Of a stretch of 64,000 nucleotides of DNA, positions 9,006 through 17,333 are shown one piece after another (within the stretch, counting starts at the first letter, position 1; each line of letters starts with the position of its first letter). Below the pieces are notes generated by a model. That model ran no database searches and was not told the DNA's origin. It saw only the letters and a list, made by a program, of their open reading frames with translations. The DNA is taken from assembly GCF_016919165.1 (NCBI RefSeq), contig NZ_JAFFPS010000071.1:248001-312000 (forward strand), read 5' to 3'. The position numbers and the translations under genes were made by a program. The stretch is from Leptospira chreensis (GTDB lineage Bacteria > Spirochaetota > Leptospiria > Leptospirales > Leptospiraceae).

Positions 9006-9491
9006 TTAGTGGTGGTGGTGTCCGCCTGGACCGTGCACGTGACCATGTTGTAATTCTTCTTCTGTGGCTTCGCGAATGGACTTAATTGTCACCGCAAAGT
9101 GGAGAGTTTCTCCAGCTAACGGGTGATTGCCGTTCAGAATGACCTCGGTGTCCCGAACTTCTTGCAGGTATAGAACCATTCTACCTTCGGGAGTGTCCGT
9201 TTGAAATTCCATTCCCACTTCTAACTCGGCTTCTTCCGGAAGTTCCGTTTTGGGAACTTGAAAAATCAGAGCTTCGTTATATGTCCCATAACCATCTTCA
9301 GGTGGTACAGTTACATTTTTAGAATCTCCGTTCACTAATCCTTCTAGTTCTTTTTCCAAACCGGGAATGATATTTTGCCAGCCGTGGAGGTATAATAACG
9401 GTTCGTCTGATTGGTCCAGAGTTTCTCCCTGGGCGTTCTTTAGGTGATAGGAAAATCCTACAACCATTCCTTTGCTGATGGTTTTTGACAT
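9006..9491 (-). CDS. slyD: FKBP-type peptidyl-prolyl isomerase, SlyD-like
   Basis: 161-residue folding helper. It opens with SYHLKNAQGETLDQSDEPLLYLHGWQNIIPGLEKELEG, the split FKBP core of SlyD. An insert-in-flap region (DGYGTYNEALIFQVPKTELP through LQEVRDTEVILNGNHPLAGETLHF) carries the NHPLAGxTLxF signature. The tail is HGHVHGPGGHHHH, a natural His-rich end that in SlyD proteins binds nickel and other divalent metals. The gene is single and lies head-to-head with the Na/Pi cotransporter. The metal-binding role is a family inference; isomerase/chaperone assignment is secure. Confidence 0.95.
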   Translation of the reverse strand: MSKTISKGMVVGFSYHLKNAQGETLDQSDEPLLYLHGWQNIIPGLEKELEGLVNGDSKNVTVPPEDGYGTYNEALIFQVPKTELPEEAELEVGMEFQTDTPEGRMVLYLQEVRDTEVILNGNHPLAGETLHFAVTIKSIREATEEELQHGHVHGPGGHHHH

Positions 9492-9590
9492 ATTGGTTAC
9501 AAAGTACCAACGGAAAAAAATACTGCAACCGAATAAAAGGTTGGTACCAAATTGTAATCAAAGAAATTAAACCTTGGAAATATTACATCT

Positions 9591-11267
9591 ATGAATTGGT
9601 CACTACTCATTCAGGTTTTAGGCGGACTCGGGATTTTCATCTATGGGATGAAATTACTAAGTGAGTCCTTACAACGCGTGGCGGGAGATAGGCTTCGTTC
9701 CTTTCTTTCGTCTATGACGAGAAATAGAGTGTCTGCTGTTTTTAGCGGACTTTTTATTACATCTACAATACAATCCAGCTCGGCCACCACCGTTCTTGTG
9801 GTTGGATTTGTAAATGCTGGTTTAATTTCACTCGCCCAAGCCATCGGTGTCATCATGGGGGCCAATATTGGAACCACCATCACTGCATGGATTGTATCTT
9901 TTTTAGGTTTTAAGTTCAACATTGCATCATTCGCCTTACCAGCAGTTGCCGCAGGTGTGATCTTAAATTTCTCAAGAAAAGAAAGTAGGTCTGGTTGGGG
10001 AAGTTTCCTAATTGGTTTTGGATTTTTGTTTTTGGGTTTGGATTATTTAAAATCATCTGTTCCCGATAGTGCAAAGGATCCAGATAGTTTTCTATTTTTG
10101 CAGCAATACACAAATATGGGATTCAACACCATATTGTTATTCGTTTTGATTGGAGCCTTGTTAACCATTGTCATCCAATCTTCTTCTGCTTCCACAACCA
10201 TCACCATCACACTAGCCTTCTCCGGTTATATACCGATTGATGCCGCTTATGGTATGATCCTTGGTGAAAACATTGGAACTACGATTACGGCAAACCTTGC
10301 TGCCATTCCGGGGAATCGAAATGCCAAAAAGGCAGCTCTCGCCCACACACTATTCAATGTGTTCGGGGTGGTATGGGCCTTACTGTTCTTCAAATTTTTC
10401 ACAGGAATTGTGGATGATTTGATTCCTGGGGATCCACTCACAGATAAAGAATCTACAAGATTCCATATCTCTCTTTTCCACACGATGTTTAACATCACAA
10501 ACACTCTCATTCTCATTTGGTTTGTGAATACAATCACCAAAGTGGTGAGTGCTATTGTGGATGGACTTGCTTCTAAAACAGGAAAAGACAAAGATTCCAT
10601 TCGACTTTTACAAGCTGGGGCAGTCAAAACCACAGAACTTGCTATGGTGGAGCTGGTTGAGTTCACGAAAAAAATCATTCGTGATACATACGACTTCCTT
10701 CGTTTGACAGAACAAATCTTATTACAACCTTACGATGCCACTCGTGTCCTACAGGTATTGAAAAAAGAAGAAGAGTTGGATCAAGTTCGCTCTGAAGTCC
10801 TTACCTACCTAAACCAAATCCAAGAGACCGGTATTACTGGTAACTATGCGAAAGATGTTTTGGGAATTATGGAAAGAGTCAAAGCTGTGGAAGAGATGGG
10901 TGATAACTTTGCATCGATTGCAAGAAAGATGAGAAAGTCGCACCGTCAAAAAGTTTCCTTGGATAAATCTTTTGCTAATTCTGTAAAAGACCAAATGGAT
11001 TTACTCAAACACCATTACGACATCCTACTTGTGAACTTGGAACAAAGTGAAACTTTTGATATCCTGGGTAACCCACAGATTCGTAGCCAAAGTCGTGAGT
11101 ATCGTTTCCAAATGATTCGTTCCGTGAAAAAGAATGATTCTAAAGTGAAGAAGAAAAAGTATCAGAAAAAAGACAATTTGATGCCAGCCCTTCTTTACAG
11201 AGATATTTCTCGTAACTTGGATAATATTTCCAGACTATTGAATGCGGCAATTTATGCGGACGTTTAG
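9591..11267 (+). CDS. Na/Pi cotransporter family protein (NptA/YjbB type)
   Basis: 558-residue inner-membrane phosphate transporter. The two family repeats are clear: STIQSSSATTVLVVGFVNAG with GVIMGANIGTTITAW, and VIQSSSASTTITITLAFSG with GMILGENIGTTITANLAA; the QSSS motifs form the substrate site. Eight or so membrane segments run to about residue 325. The rest is a helical PhoU-like cytosolic domain (IRLLQAGAVKTTELAMVELVEF onward). GGAAAT lies 9 bases before the ATG. The stop codon sits inside the loop of a small hairpin. Direction and coupling ion are inferred from the family. Confidence 0.93.
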   Translation: MNWSLLIQVLGGLGIFIYGMKLLSESLQRVAGDRLRSFLSSMTRNRVSAVFSGLFITSTIQSSSATTVLVVGFVNAGLISLAQAIGVIMGANIGTTITAWIVSFLGFKFNIASFALPAVAAGVILNFSRKESRSGWGSFLIGFGFLFLGLDYLKSSVPDSAKDPDSFLFLQQYTNMGFNTILLFVLIGALLTIVIQSSSASTTITITLAFSGYIPIDAAYGMILGENIGTTITANLAAIPGNRNAKKAALAHTLFNVFGVVWALLFFKFFTGIVDDLIPGDPLTDKESTRFHISLFHTMFNITNTLILIWFVNTITKVVSAIVDGLASKTGKDKDSIRLLQAGAVKTTELAMVELVEFTKKIIRDTYDFLRLTEQILLQPYDATRVLQVLKKEEELDQVRSEVLTYLNQIQETGITGNYAKDVLGIMERVKAVEEMGDNFASIARKMRKSHRQKVSLDKSFANSVKDQMDLLKHHYDILLVNLEQSETFDILGNPQIRSQSREYRFQMIRSVKKNDSKVKKKKYQKKDNLMPALLYRDISRNLDNISRLLNAAIYADV

Positions 11268-11275
11268 TCCGCATA
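11253..11275. terminator. Hairpin spanning the stop codon of the Na/Pi gene
   Basis: TATGCGGAC (11253-11261) pairs perfectly with GTCCGCATA (11267-11275) around a GTTTA loop that holds the TAG stop. It lies between convergent genes. No T-run follows on either strand, so termination is plausible but unproven. Confidence 0.45.
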
Positions 11276-13252
11276 TTAGCTAATTTCGAATAGAATAAAT
11301 GTTATATCATCGTCTGCGGGACCTTCTTTGTTCCGTAGGCGAATGTGTTCATCAATCCCACCATACAACGATTCCACCGACTCAGCTTTTCTTGCTAACA
11401 ACCATCCCAGTAACTCTTCTTCCCCAGAGTCTCCATTTTCCCACAAATCCCAAATCCCATCGGTAAATAACAAAATTTTATCACCGGGAGATAGTTTGTG
11501 AATTTCTTCTGGGTATTGTACTTCTTTGGAATATCCGATGAGTTTTCCTTTGGGCCGGATCACTTCGATTGCCGTGGAATTTTCATTGAACTTGTATAAG
11601 GCGGGGTGTCCGGCATTTGCTACCCTTAATTGTTTGAGTTCCAAATCGATAAAAATGGCACTAGCGGTCAAAAATTGATTTTTATAATTTCCGGCAAGGG
11701 ATACATTGATACTTTCTAAAACCTTTCCTGGTTTGTTGGCAAACGCCAAGGTCTGCATATATGCAATCTTTAACATGGCAGCTTCAATGGCGGCCGGAAC
11801 TCCATGACCTGTCACATCGGCAATCAAACAACATATCTGGTGTTTCCCATAAACGGTGATATCGTAAAAATCACCACCTACCAAAGAGGCTGGAAAATAT
11901 CCTGTTTTGATAACAAGTCCTGGAAATTTTGGCAGGATTTGGGGAAGGGTGGATTCTTGCAACTTTTGGGCTAATTTGAGTTCTTTTCCATAAGCGATTA
12001 ACTTTTGTTTGTTGATCTCCGCTTTGAATTGGATTTTGTCCTTTTCTTTGCGGACCACGGAGATTCTATCTCCCAGTCCAAAAGCCATAAGCAGTACTTC
12101 GATTGCCATCCCAACTTGGAATGAATTTTCTGTGAAAGCATTGACCGGGAAAAATCCCATGTATTTGAGAACGGTGGCAAGTCCTCCCACGATCACCATA
12201 AAGTATCCATAAAAATAGAATCGTGCCGGTGGAAATTTTTTGATAAAAGCAACGTAATAAGAAACAAACAAAGCAAAGAATGCGAGTAAAAACGAAAAAA
12301 TATCCCCCGCTTGGTTCATAAACCGGTAAGACAAAAAAGGAAGGAGACAAATACTCACTATTGATACGACCATGAGCCCCAAAAACCATTTGCGAATGAG
12401 GGGAGCATTTTCCTTGAGATTCATAAAGGTGATACTCATCGGGAAACAAGTGAGTAAAAATAAAAAATAGAGAAGGTTGTGAGAGTTGTATACGAACTCA
12501 GGTGAGTTAGGAAAAAATAAAACGGGCAATAATCCTTGGAGAGAAAATTGAAAGGAAACGGCAGAGATCAGTAAATACAAAACATAAAAAATGTATGCTT
12601 TGTCTCGCACCATAAAGTATACAAAAAGATTGTATATACTCATTACCCCAACGATTCCGAAAAATATACCTTGGAGTAGAGTGTCTAAAGAAACAAAGGT
12701 ATAAAAATTTTTCTCTTCCGCCACCATAAGCGGAACCGACATGGAACTATCTGTTTTGACACCTACATAATAAGTCACCGTTTCTTGGGGTAACAAATCG
12801 GTTGCAAAACTAAAACCTCGGTAATCCCTGTCTCTATTTTGAAATGGGAATCTTCTACCTTGTTGGTTTTCTGAAATTTCACCTGATTCTCGTAATGCGA
12901 AAAATTTTACATCATCGAGTAGTGGGTACTTGATAAAAGTGACGATTCGTTTTTGTTTGCTTTCGTCATTTTGAATGGTAAAACAAAACCAGTATTGTTT
13001 GTCTGTGTTTCCGAAATTGGGAATCACTCCACCCGATTTTTGCAGAGCCGATGTTTGGAACTGGTCTCTTACTTCGGATATAGAATGGATGGCCGGGCTT
13101 GCTGTGAAATAAACTAGATGATCGGAAAGATCATAAGTGGTTCCATCAGCAACAGAAAGTGGAATTGGGTTTGTGTTAGGACAAGGTTTTGGGGTAGCGA
13201 ATAGGTTTGTATGAAAGAGACATAACAGAATGAAGGTGAATATCTGTTTCAT
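11276..13252 (-). CDS. 7TM-DISM receptor with SpoIIE/PP2C phosphatase domain
   Basis: 658-residue membrane signalling protein. Signal peptide (MKQIFTFILLCLFHTNLFA), then an extracytoplasmic 7TMR-DISMED2-like beta-sandwich (about 30-175), seven membrane helices (about 185-390), a short coiled linker (KEKDKIQFKAEINKQKLIAYGKELKLAQKLQESTLP split here at residues 395-430), and a SpoIIE-type Ser/Thr phosphatase domain. The metal-binding acidic residues are present: LVGGDFYD near residue 460, ADVTGHG, LFTDGIWD and DDDIT at the end. It probably senses an external ligand and dephosphorylates an anti-sigma-factor antagonist; the STAS protein at 57.2 kb is a conceivable but unlinked partner. The start is odd: a perfect hairpin abuts the ATG and no ordinary ribosome site is present. 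Confidence 0.92.
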   Translation of the reverse strand: MKQIFTFILLCLFHTNLFATPKPCPNTNPIPLSVADGTTYDLSDHLVYFTASPAIHSISEVRDQFQTSALQKSGGVIPNFGNTDKQYWFCFTIQNDESKQKRIVTFIKYPLLDDVKFFALRESGEISENQQGRRFPFQNRDRDYRGFSFATDLLPQETVTYYVGVKTDSSMSVPLMVAEEKNFYTFVSLDTLLQGIFFGIVGVMSIYNLFVYFMVRDKAYIFYVLYLLISAVSFQFSLQGLLPVLFFPNSPEFVYNSHNLLYFLFLLTCFPMSITFMNLKENAPLIRKWFLGLMVVSIVSICLLPFLSYRFMNQAGDIFSFLLAFFALFVSYYVAFIKKFPPARFYFYGYFMVIVGGLATVLKYMGFFPVNAFTENSFQVGMAIEVLLMAFGLGDRISVVRKEKDKIQFKAEINKQKLIAYGKELKLAQKLQESTLPQILPKFPGLVIKTGYFPASLVGGDFYDITVYGKHQICCLIADVTGHGVPAAIEAAMLKIAYMQTLAFANKPGKVLESINVSLAGNYKNQFLTASAIFIDLELKQLRVANAGHPALYKFNENSTAIEVIRPKGKLIGYSKEVQYPEEIHKLSPGDKILLFTDGIWDLWENGDSGEEELLGWLLARKAESVESLYGGIDEHIRLRNKEGPADDDITFILFEIS

Positions 13253-13290
13253 ACAGGAAGGTCACAACTATAGGACGAAGACCTTCCTGT
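13253..13290 (-). promoter_or_regulatory. Perfect hairpin abutting the phosphatase start codon
   Basis: In mRNA sense ACAGGAAGGUC (13290-13280) pairs over 11 bp with GACCUUCCUGU (13263-13253), and the AUG follows at once. The only Shine-Dalgarno-like AGGAAGG is in the distal arm, about 30 bases from the AUG and paired. This could gate translation or mark transcription termination of the gene upstream, although no U-run follows. Confidence 0.55.
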
Positions 13291-13321
13291 GTAAATCGGT
13301 TTGTTTTAGAAAAAAAAGGAA

Positions 13322-13648
13322 TTAAGCGGTGACGGCAGGGATTCCTGCTAGGATTCGAAGGGAGTCGTAAGCCTTTTCTTTTTGTTCTACTTTGGTTTTG
13401 TTTACAGCCTTGCGGATGATGACATCCCACTGTTTTTCTGGGTGTTCCATTTTCATGTTTTCCAGAATTTCTAAAATGTTTTCATCATCGGATGCATTAA
13501 AAATCTCATCCGAATCATAACGAAACATTCCAAAAAGAGTGTCGATATAATCGCCCACGCTCATGGCTTCTTTTTCGCCAGGTTGGATCTTTTTCTTTTC
13601 TGCTTTTCGCAGTTCTCGTTCCCTGCGTTCTAGTTCCGTGCGTTTCAT
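13322..13648 (-). CDS. Conserved hypothetical, charged cytosolic protein
   Basis: About 108 residues from the ATG at 13648, preceded by GAGG 8 bases upstream; a start 16 codons earlier is possible but has no ribosome site. The N-terminus is strongly charged (RTELERRERELRKAEKKK, a likely short coiled coil), followed by SVGDYIDTLFGMFRYDSDEIFNASDDENILEILENM, an acidic helical segment. No signal peptide, membrane segment or known motif. It probably shares a transcript with the downstream phosphatase gene (69-bp gap holding the hairpin). Function unknown. Confidence 0.65.
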   Translation of the reverse strand: MKRTELERRERELRKAEKKKIQPGEKEAMSVGDYIDTLFGMFRYDSDEIFNASDDENILEILENMKMEHPEKQWDVIIRKAVNKTKVEQKEKAYDSLRILAGIPAVTA

Positions 13649-13771
13649 CTGATGGCCTCTAGCTCGTTTGCATTGGTTCCAAGACCATGTTTTCAAAGGG
13701 CAGGAGGGGGGACACCAAATTTGTCCAAAAATTGGCTCGATTTTTGGGTTGGGTGGCCAACCATGGGGTAG

Positions 13772-14239
13772 ATGCTCTGCAAACGGTGGATTGCCGGTAG
13801 TCTGGCCTTATTCCTTTGCACCCAATTCCTCTTTTTAGGGAGTGGGCTTCTTGGGTATTGCCTGGAGTCCAATTCCAAAATCTGCCATTGCAACCATGGA
13901 TCCAAAAAGGAAAAACATGGGAATGCGGAAGATAAACTCTTTTCTGAAGGCAAAGCCGGTTCTCTTTCTTCGGCTCACGTAGATGACCACCAAACAACAA
14001 AAGAGTTAGCCCTCAAACCGAGTTGCCATGATGCAAAAGATGGTGAGACCCACCTTTGTTCCTGCAAAAAGAAAAAAAAGGATGCACTCTCTTTACGGTC
14101 CCACCACCAAACTATGGATAGACCAAATTTAACTTTTGGTTTTGTAACTCCCTCTATAATTTTTTATACAATGACTGAGTCTCCCTCCACTCTTGAGGAT
14201 GGAAGAATTCCCACTTTACTCCGACCACCTCGTATCTAG
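13772..14239 (+). CDS. Small exported Cys/His-rich protein, putative metal binding
   Basis: 155 residues. An N-terminal hydrophobic segment (residues about 8-28) is followed by clustered Cys and His: GYCLESNSKICHCNHG, a central SCHDAKDGETHLCSCKKKKK, and scattered HH pairs. The C-terminus is proline-rich and ends LLRPPRI. This layout (signal, Cys/His core, RPP end) resembles the small CzcI/DUF2946-like proteins that accompany metal-efflux genes, and it recurs in the gene at 37.2 kb. GGGG lies just upstream of the ATG. It precedes the MbnP/MbnH pair with a 91-bp gap, so a role in copper or other metal handling is inferred from context only. Confidence 0.65.
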   Translation: MLCKRWIAGSLALFLCTQFLFLGSGLLGYCLESNSKICHCNHGSKKEKHGNAEDKLFSEGKAGSLSSAHVDDHQTTKELALKPSCHDAKDGETHLCSCKKKKKDALSLRSHHQTMDRPNLTFGFVTPSIIFYTMTESPSTLEDGRIPTLLRPPRI

Positions 14240-14263
14240 GTTCTTTTCTCTACAGCAATAGAT

Positions 14264-14293
14264 ATTGATAGTTGTTTTGCAACTTCTATCAAT
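14264..14293 (+). promoter_or_regulatory. Imperfect palindrome upstream of the MbnP-like gene
   Basis: ATTGAT AGTTG (14264-14274) and CAACT TCT ATCAAT (14280-14293) form an 11-bp stem with a 3-base bulge and a 5-base loop, 37 bases before the ATG at 14331. No T-run follows. It may be a metal-regulator operator or a processed leader structure; it matches no site I can name. Confidence 0.4.
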
Positions 14294-14330
14294 TCAAAAA
14301 AGCAATAGTATTTTAGAATATTAGGTATTT

Positions 14331-15179
14331 ATGAACATATTTAAATTATTTTTTATTTCCACTTTGGTTTTTGGTTTCGTATCTTGTGATCCGAATTCCA
14401 AATCAGATGACAATCAAACATTAGCACTTTTGGCCCTTGCAGTTCCGCAAACTGTAAATCTTAATTTTGAAGCTCTTGCCAACGGACAGGCTTTGGTTAC
14501 CGGTTCCAATATTACTGCGGATAGTCGAACGGTTCAGTTTCGTGACTTCCGATTGTATATCTCTGAAGTGAAACTTGTGAAAGCGGATGGAACCACTGTA
14601 GATGTTACTTTGTCTACAGACAATGTTTGGCAGTCCAATGGAGTTGCCCTTGTGGATTTAGAAACCACACAGACAACGGATACAAATACAAAAGTAACCG
14701 GTACTGCACCGGCGGGAAGTTATACTGGTGTTCAGTTTTCTGTTGGCGTTCCCGAAACTTTGAATCATCTGGATCGAACTAACCAAGCAGCACCTTTAAA
14801 CAATGGGGCAATGTATTGGTCTTGGACAGGCGGTTACAAACATGCAAAAATTGAATTTAGTTTAGATTCGGGAACAAACTGGACAAGTTTGCATTTAGGT
14901 TCTACCGGTTGTTCTGGTGCACCTAATTATGGAAACTGTACAGCAAAGTATAGAGCTTCGATTCAACTGACAGGTCAATTTAACTCTACAAATCAAAAAG
15001 TTTCCTTTAATATAGACCAACTCATTAACGGTCATAATCCAGGCGCTACCGCATCTTGTATGCCACTACCGATGATGGGGGGGCCTGCTCCTTGCACTAC
15101 CTTAGTTCAAGCGTTTGGGTTGAATACAAGTGGGGTAGTAGATAGTTCGATCACCCAACGAGTGTTTAGCCTCAAATAA
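14331..15179 (+). CDS. MbnP-family putative copper-binding lipoprotein
   Basis: 282 residues. Lipoprotein signal with FGFVSC (Cys19). The mature part matches the MbnP family: VNLNFEALANGQAL, VQFRDFRLYISEVKLVKADG, APAGSYTGVQFSVGVPETLNH, MYWSWTGGYKHAKIEF and SLHLGSTGCSG. Trp163 and Trp165 sit in the MYWSWTGGYK motif. In methanotroph systems the partner MbnH is a di-haem enzyme reported to oxidise a Trp of MbnP, creating a copper site; whether one of these Trp residues is the target is my inference. The gene for the di-haem partner follows after a 10-bp hairpin. A Cys pair near the C-terminus (SCMPLP ... APCTTL) may form a disulphide. Lipidation would anchor it to a membrane facing the periplasm or outside. 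Confidence 0.85.
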   Translation: MNIFKLFFISTLVFGFVSCDPNSKSDDNQTLALLALAVPQTVNLNFEALANGQALVTGSNITADSRTVQFRDFRLYISEVKLVKADGTTVDVTLSTDNVWQSNGVALVDLETTQTTDTNTKVTGTAPAGSYTGVQFSVGVPETLNHLDRTNQAAPLNNGAMYWSWTGGYKHAKIEFSLDSGTNWTSLHLGSTGCSGAPNYGNCTAKYRASIQLTGQFNSTNQKVSFNIDQLINGHNPGATASCMPLPMMGGPAPCTTLVQAFGLNTSGVVDSSITQRVFSLK

Positions 15180-15188
15180 TTTGTTTTC

Positions 15189-15220
15189 ACTTGGTCGGTT
15201 CTTTTATCGGCCGACCAAGT
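15189..15220 (+). terminator. Intercistronic hairpin between mbnP-like and mbnH-like genes
   Basis: ACTTGGTCGG (15189-15198) pairs perfectly with CCGACCAAGT (15211-15220), followed by TTTAT. It begins 9 bases after the MbnP stop and ends 17 bases before the MbnH start. It looks like a partial terminator or mRNA-stability hairpin that would give more binding protein than enzyme. Confidence 0.6.
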
Positions 15221-15237
15221 TTTATAGGAATATATTT

Positions 15238-16440
15238 ATGAAGTCTTATTTTTATTTGTTTGCTCTTCTCTGTTTGTTTTTTGGCTGTAACGTTCTCCCG
15301 TTCCAGAAAGAAGAAAAAAATCAAGGCCTGTTACTCGCAGCTCTTGGAATTTTGGCCAGTGCTTCTGATTGGGTTTGGGATTTACCTCCGGGTTTTCCTA
15401 CACCAAATGTTCCTTCCGACAATCCTATGTCCAAGGCAAAGGTGGAACTGGGTCGGCATTTGTTTTATGAGAAGAAATTGTCAGGGAATGGAACGATGGC
15501 CTGTAGCGGTTGTCATTTTCAATCTTTGGCCTTTGCCGATGGAAAAGATTTTCCTCGTGGGATCACAAGCCAACCCCATCCAAGAAATGCCCAACATCTA
15601 TCCAATGTTGCTTATATGCCAAGACTTACTTGGAGTAATCCCAAAATGACAAGTTTGGAAATTCAGGCACGTGCTCCTATGTTTGGAGAAACACCAATTG
15701 AATTGGGTTTGCAGAACAATAATTTTTTAAATGAATTAACATCTAACTCCATTTATCCACCTATGTTTGAAAAAGCTTTTGGGAATTCTGGAATTAACGA
15801 ACAAAATGTCCGGTTTGCACTCGCGAGTTTTCAAAGATCTATGATTTCTGGAAATTCTAAGTTTGATCAATACAATTATAGAAATAACAAATCAGCACTC
15901 ACGGCTTCCGAAATTCGTGGTTTGAATTTATTTAATGGTGAAGTTGCAGAATGTTTTCATTGCCATGGTGGATTTAATTTTACGGACACATCCTTTCATG
16001 GCGGAGCCAGGGAAGAGTTCTTTTATCATAGTAATGGAATCCATGATGATGCATACTACGCCGGTGTTCCAAGCAACAAACGAGGGTTATTTGATTTAAC
16101 AGGTTTGGCATCCGATACAGGAAAATTCCGGGCGCCTTCTTTGCGTAACATAGGAGTGACTTATCCTTATATGCATGATGGGATCTTTATGTGTGCGGAT
16201 GCGAATAATCCAGACAAACCGGCCGGTACTGGGAAAACCAAAATAGACTGCGCGAGAGATGCGCTCACACAAGTGGTGGAACACTATCGTTCCGGTGGGC
16301 AAGCCCATACTCTAAAAGATTCTACCCTGATTAAACCCTTTACAATTACGAATTCACAAAGAGACGATATGGTTAATTTTCTTTTGGCCCTTACGGATGA
16401 TGAATTCTTAACCAATCCGAAGTTTGCGAGCCCCTTTTGA
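15238..16440 (+). CDS. MbnH-family di-haem peroxidase-like lipoprotein
   Basis: About 400 residues from the ATG at 15238 (AGGA 9 bases upstream); a TTG 19 codons earlier would place extra residues before the signal and is unlikely. Lipoprotein signal LLCLFFGC. Two c-type haem sites are present: CSGCH (residues 89-93) and CFHCH (239-243). The surrounding sequence GRHLFYEKKLSGNGTMACSGCH, TDTSFHGG, RAPSLRNIGVTYPYMHDGIF fits the MauG/cytochrome-c-peroxidase superfamily, specifically the MbnH (MXAN_0977-like) branch found beside MbnP. Expected role: haem-based oxidation of a Trp in the MbnP partner, outside the cytoplasm. An ordinary cytochrome-c peroxidase is the alternative, but the adjacent MbnP gene argues for the MbnH role. 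Confidence 0.88.
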   Translation: MKSYFYLFALLCLFFGCNVLPFQKEEKNQGLLLAALGILASASDWVWDLPPGFPTPNVPSDNPMSKAKVELGRHLFYEKKLSGNGTMACSGCHFQSLAFADGKDFPRGITSQPHPRNAQHLSNVAYMPRLTWSNPKMTSLEIQARAPMFGETPIELGLQNNNFLNELTSNSIYPPMFEKAFGNSGINEQNVRFALASFQRSMISGNSKFDQYNYRNNKSALTASEIRGLNLFNGEVAECFHCHGGFNFTDTSFHGGAREEFFYHSNGIHDDAYYAGVPSNKRGLFDLTGLASDTGKFRAPSLRNIGVTYPYMHDGIFMCADANNPDKPAGTGKTKIDCARDALTQVVEHYRSGGQAHTLKDSTLIKPFTITNSQRDDMVNFLLALTDDEFLTNPKFASPF

Positions 16441-17333
16441 TGAATCGATTGCACTCTAAACAAATTTTCATCTTTATCATTGGGTTTCTTTTTTCTCACT
16501 GTACTTTTGGTTCGGTGGGGAATAGTGAAGAGGAAAAACTTGTCATCCTTCAGAACCTCATATTTTTCAATAATACCCAATTGGTTACCGTCGGAACGAA
16601 CCTTCGCTCCTATGATGACCAGGCGGATGATAACCTAAACCAATTTAGTCTGACAAGCAATGGGCCTACTTACAATATCACAATTCAAAGTAGTTCTTAT
16701 ATCAATTGGGAATTGGGAACGTATCGAATCAATCCACCAAACCAAGTATTAGGTGTCTCGGCCACTAGTTCGGAGAGAAGTTCTACTGCAACGGCAAAAA
16801 CACATACTCCCTATACGGTACCCCTCGATTTGCCAGCGGATGATTTGTATGGTAAAACCTATGCGTTTTTATCTGCAGGAACTGTGTCCAACATCACTCA
16901 ATACAATAGTACAATGGAAACGGGAGCGAGTTTTCTTTATTCTAACACTAGGCTTGCGAACATGCCTCTGGGTGTGGTGGCGGTCGCGAATGTAAGTTGG
17001 GAAGAAATTTATATCCGAATGGATGTGGGAGGAAAGGATGTCACCATTTTACTTCCGCAAGGAAATAAATTGATCACTCCTAAATGTAAAATCCCGGTGA
17101 AACTGGGGCGAAGTGGTAATATAGAAATTCTAATCTCTCTATCATCACTTTTTCAAGATCGGACCGTGGCAGGATCTCCCGTTCGATTTTTAGAACAATT
17201 GTCTTTGGTTGCAGGCCCTGTGATTATATCCAAAGTTTCCAATCTCGGTTTATACAATATCCTCCAACAAAACCTCCAAGCAGAAGATATTGTTTTTAGT
17301 TTCCCTGGTTGTTTTCCCGGAGTGGAACGATGA
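16440..17333 (+). CDS. Hypothetical lipoprotein in the MbnPH locus
   Basis: About 297 residues. The ATG at 16440 overlaps the previous stop by one base (TGATG), a sign of translational coupling. Lipoprotein signal IIGFLFSHC (Cys near residue 21). The mature protein is rich in Ser/Thr/Asn and predicted beta strands (SNGPTYNITIQSSSYINWELG, ADDLYGKTYAFLSAG). Three Cys: the lipobox Cys, one in TPKCKIPVKLG and one in FPGCFPG at the C-terminus. I do not recognise the family. Its position suggests an accessory of the MbnP/MbnH system, for example a scaffold or substrate at the outer membrane. Confidence 0.7.
   Translation: MNRLHSKQIFIFIIGFLFSHCTFGSVGNSEEEKLVILQNLIFFNNTQLVTVGTNLRSYDDQADDNLNQFSLTSNGPTYNITIQSSSYINWELGTYRINPPNQVLGVSATSSERSSTATAKTHTPYTVPLDLPADDLYGKTYAFLSAGTVSNITQYNSTMETGASFLYSNTRLANMPLGVVAVANVSWEEIYIRMDVGGKDVTILLPQGNKLITPKCKIPVKLGRSGNIEILISLSSLFQDRTVAGSPVRFLEQLSLVAGPVIISKVSNLGLYNILQQNLQAEDIVFSFPGCFPGVER

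Noticed and set aside
15238..16440. Ordinary periplasmic cytochrome-c peroxidase for peroxide defence
   Set aside because: Possible by fold, but the adjacent MbnP-family gene and lipoprotein signal favour the MbnH role.
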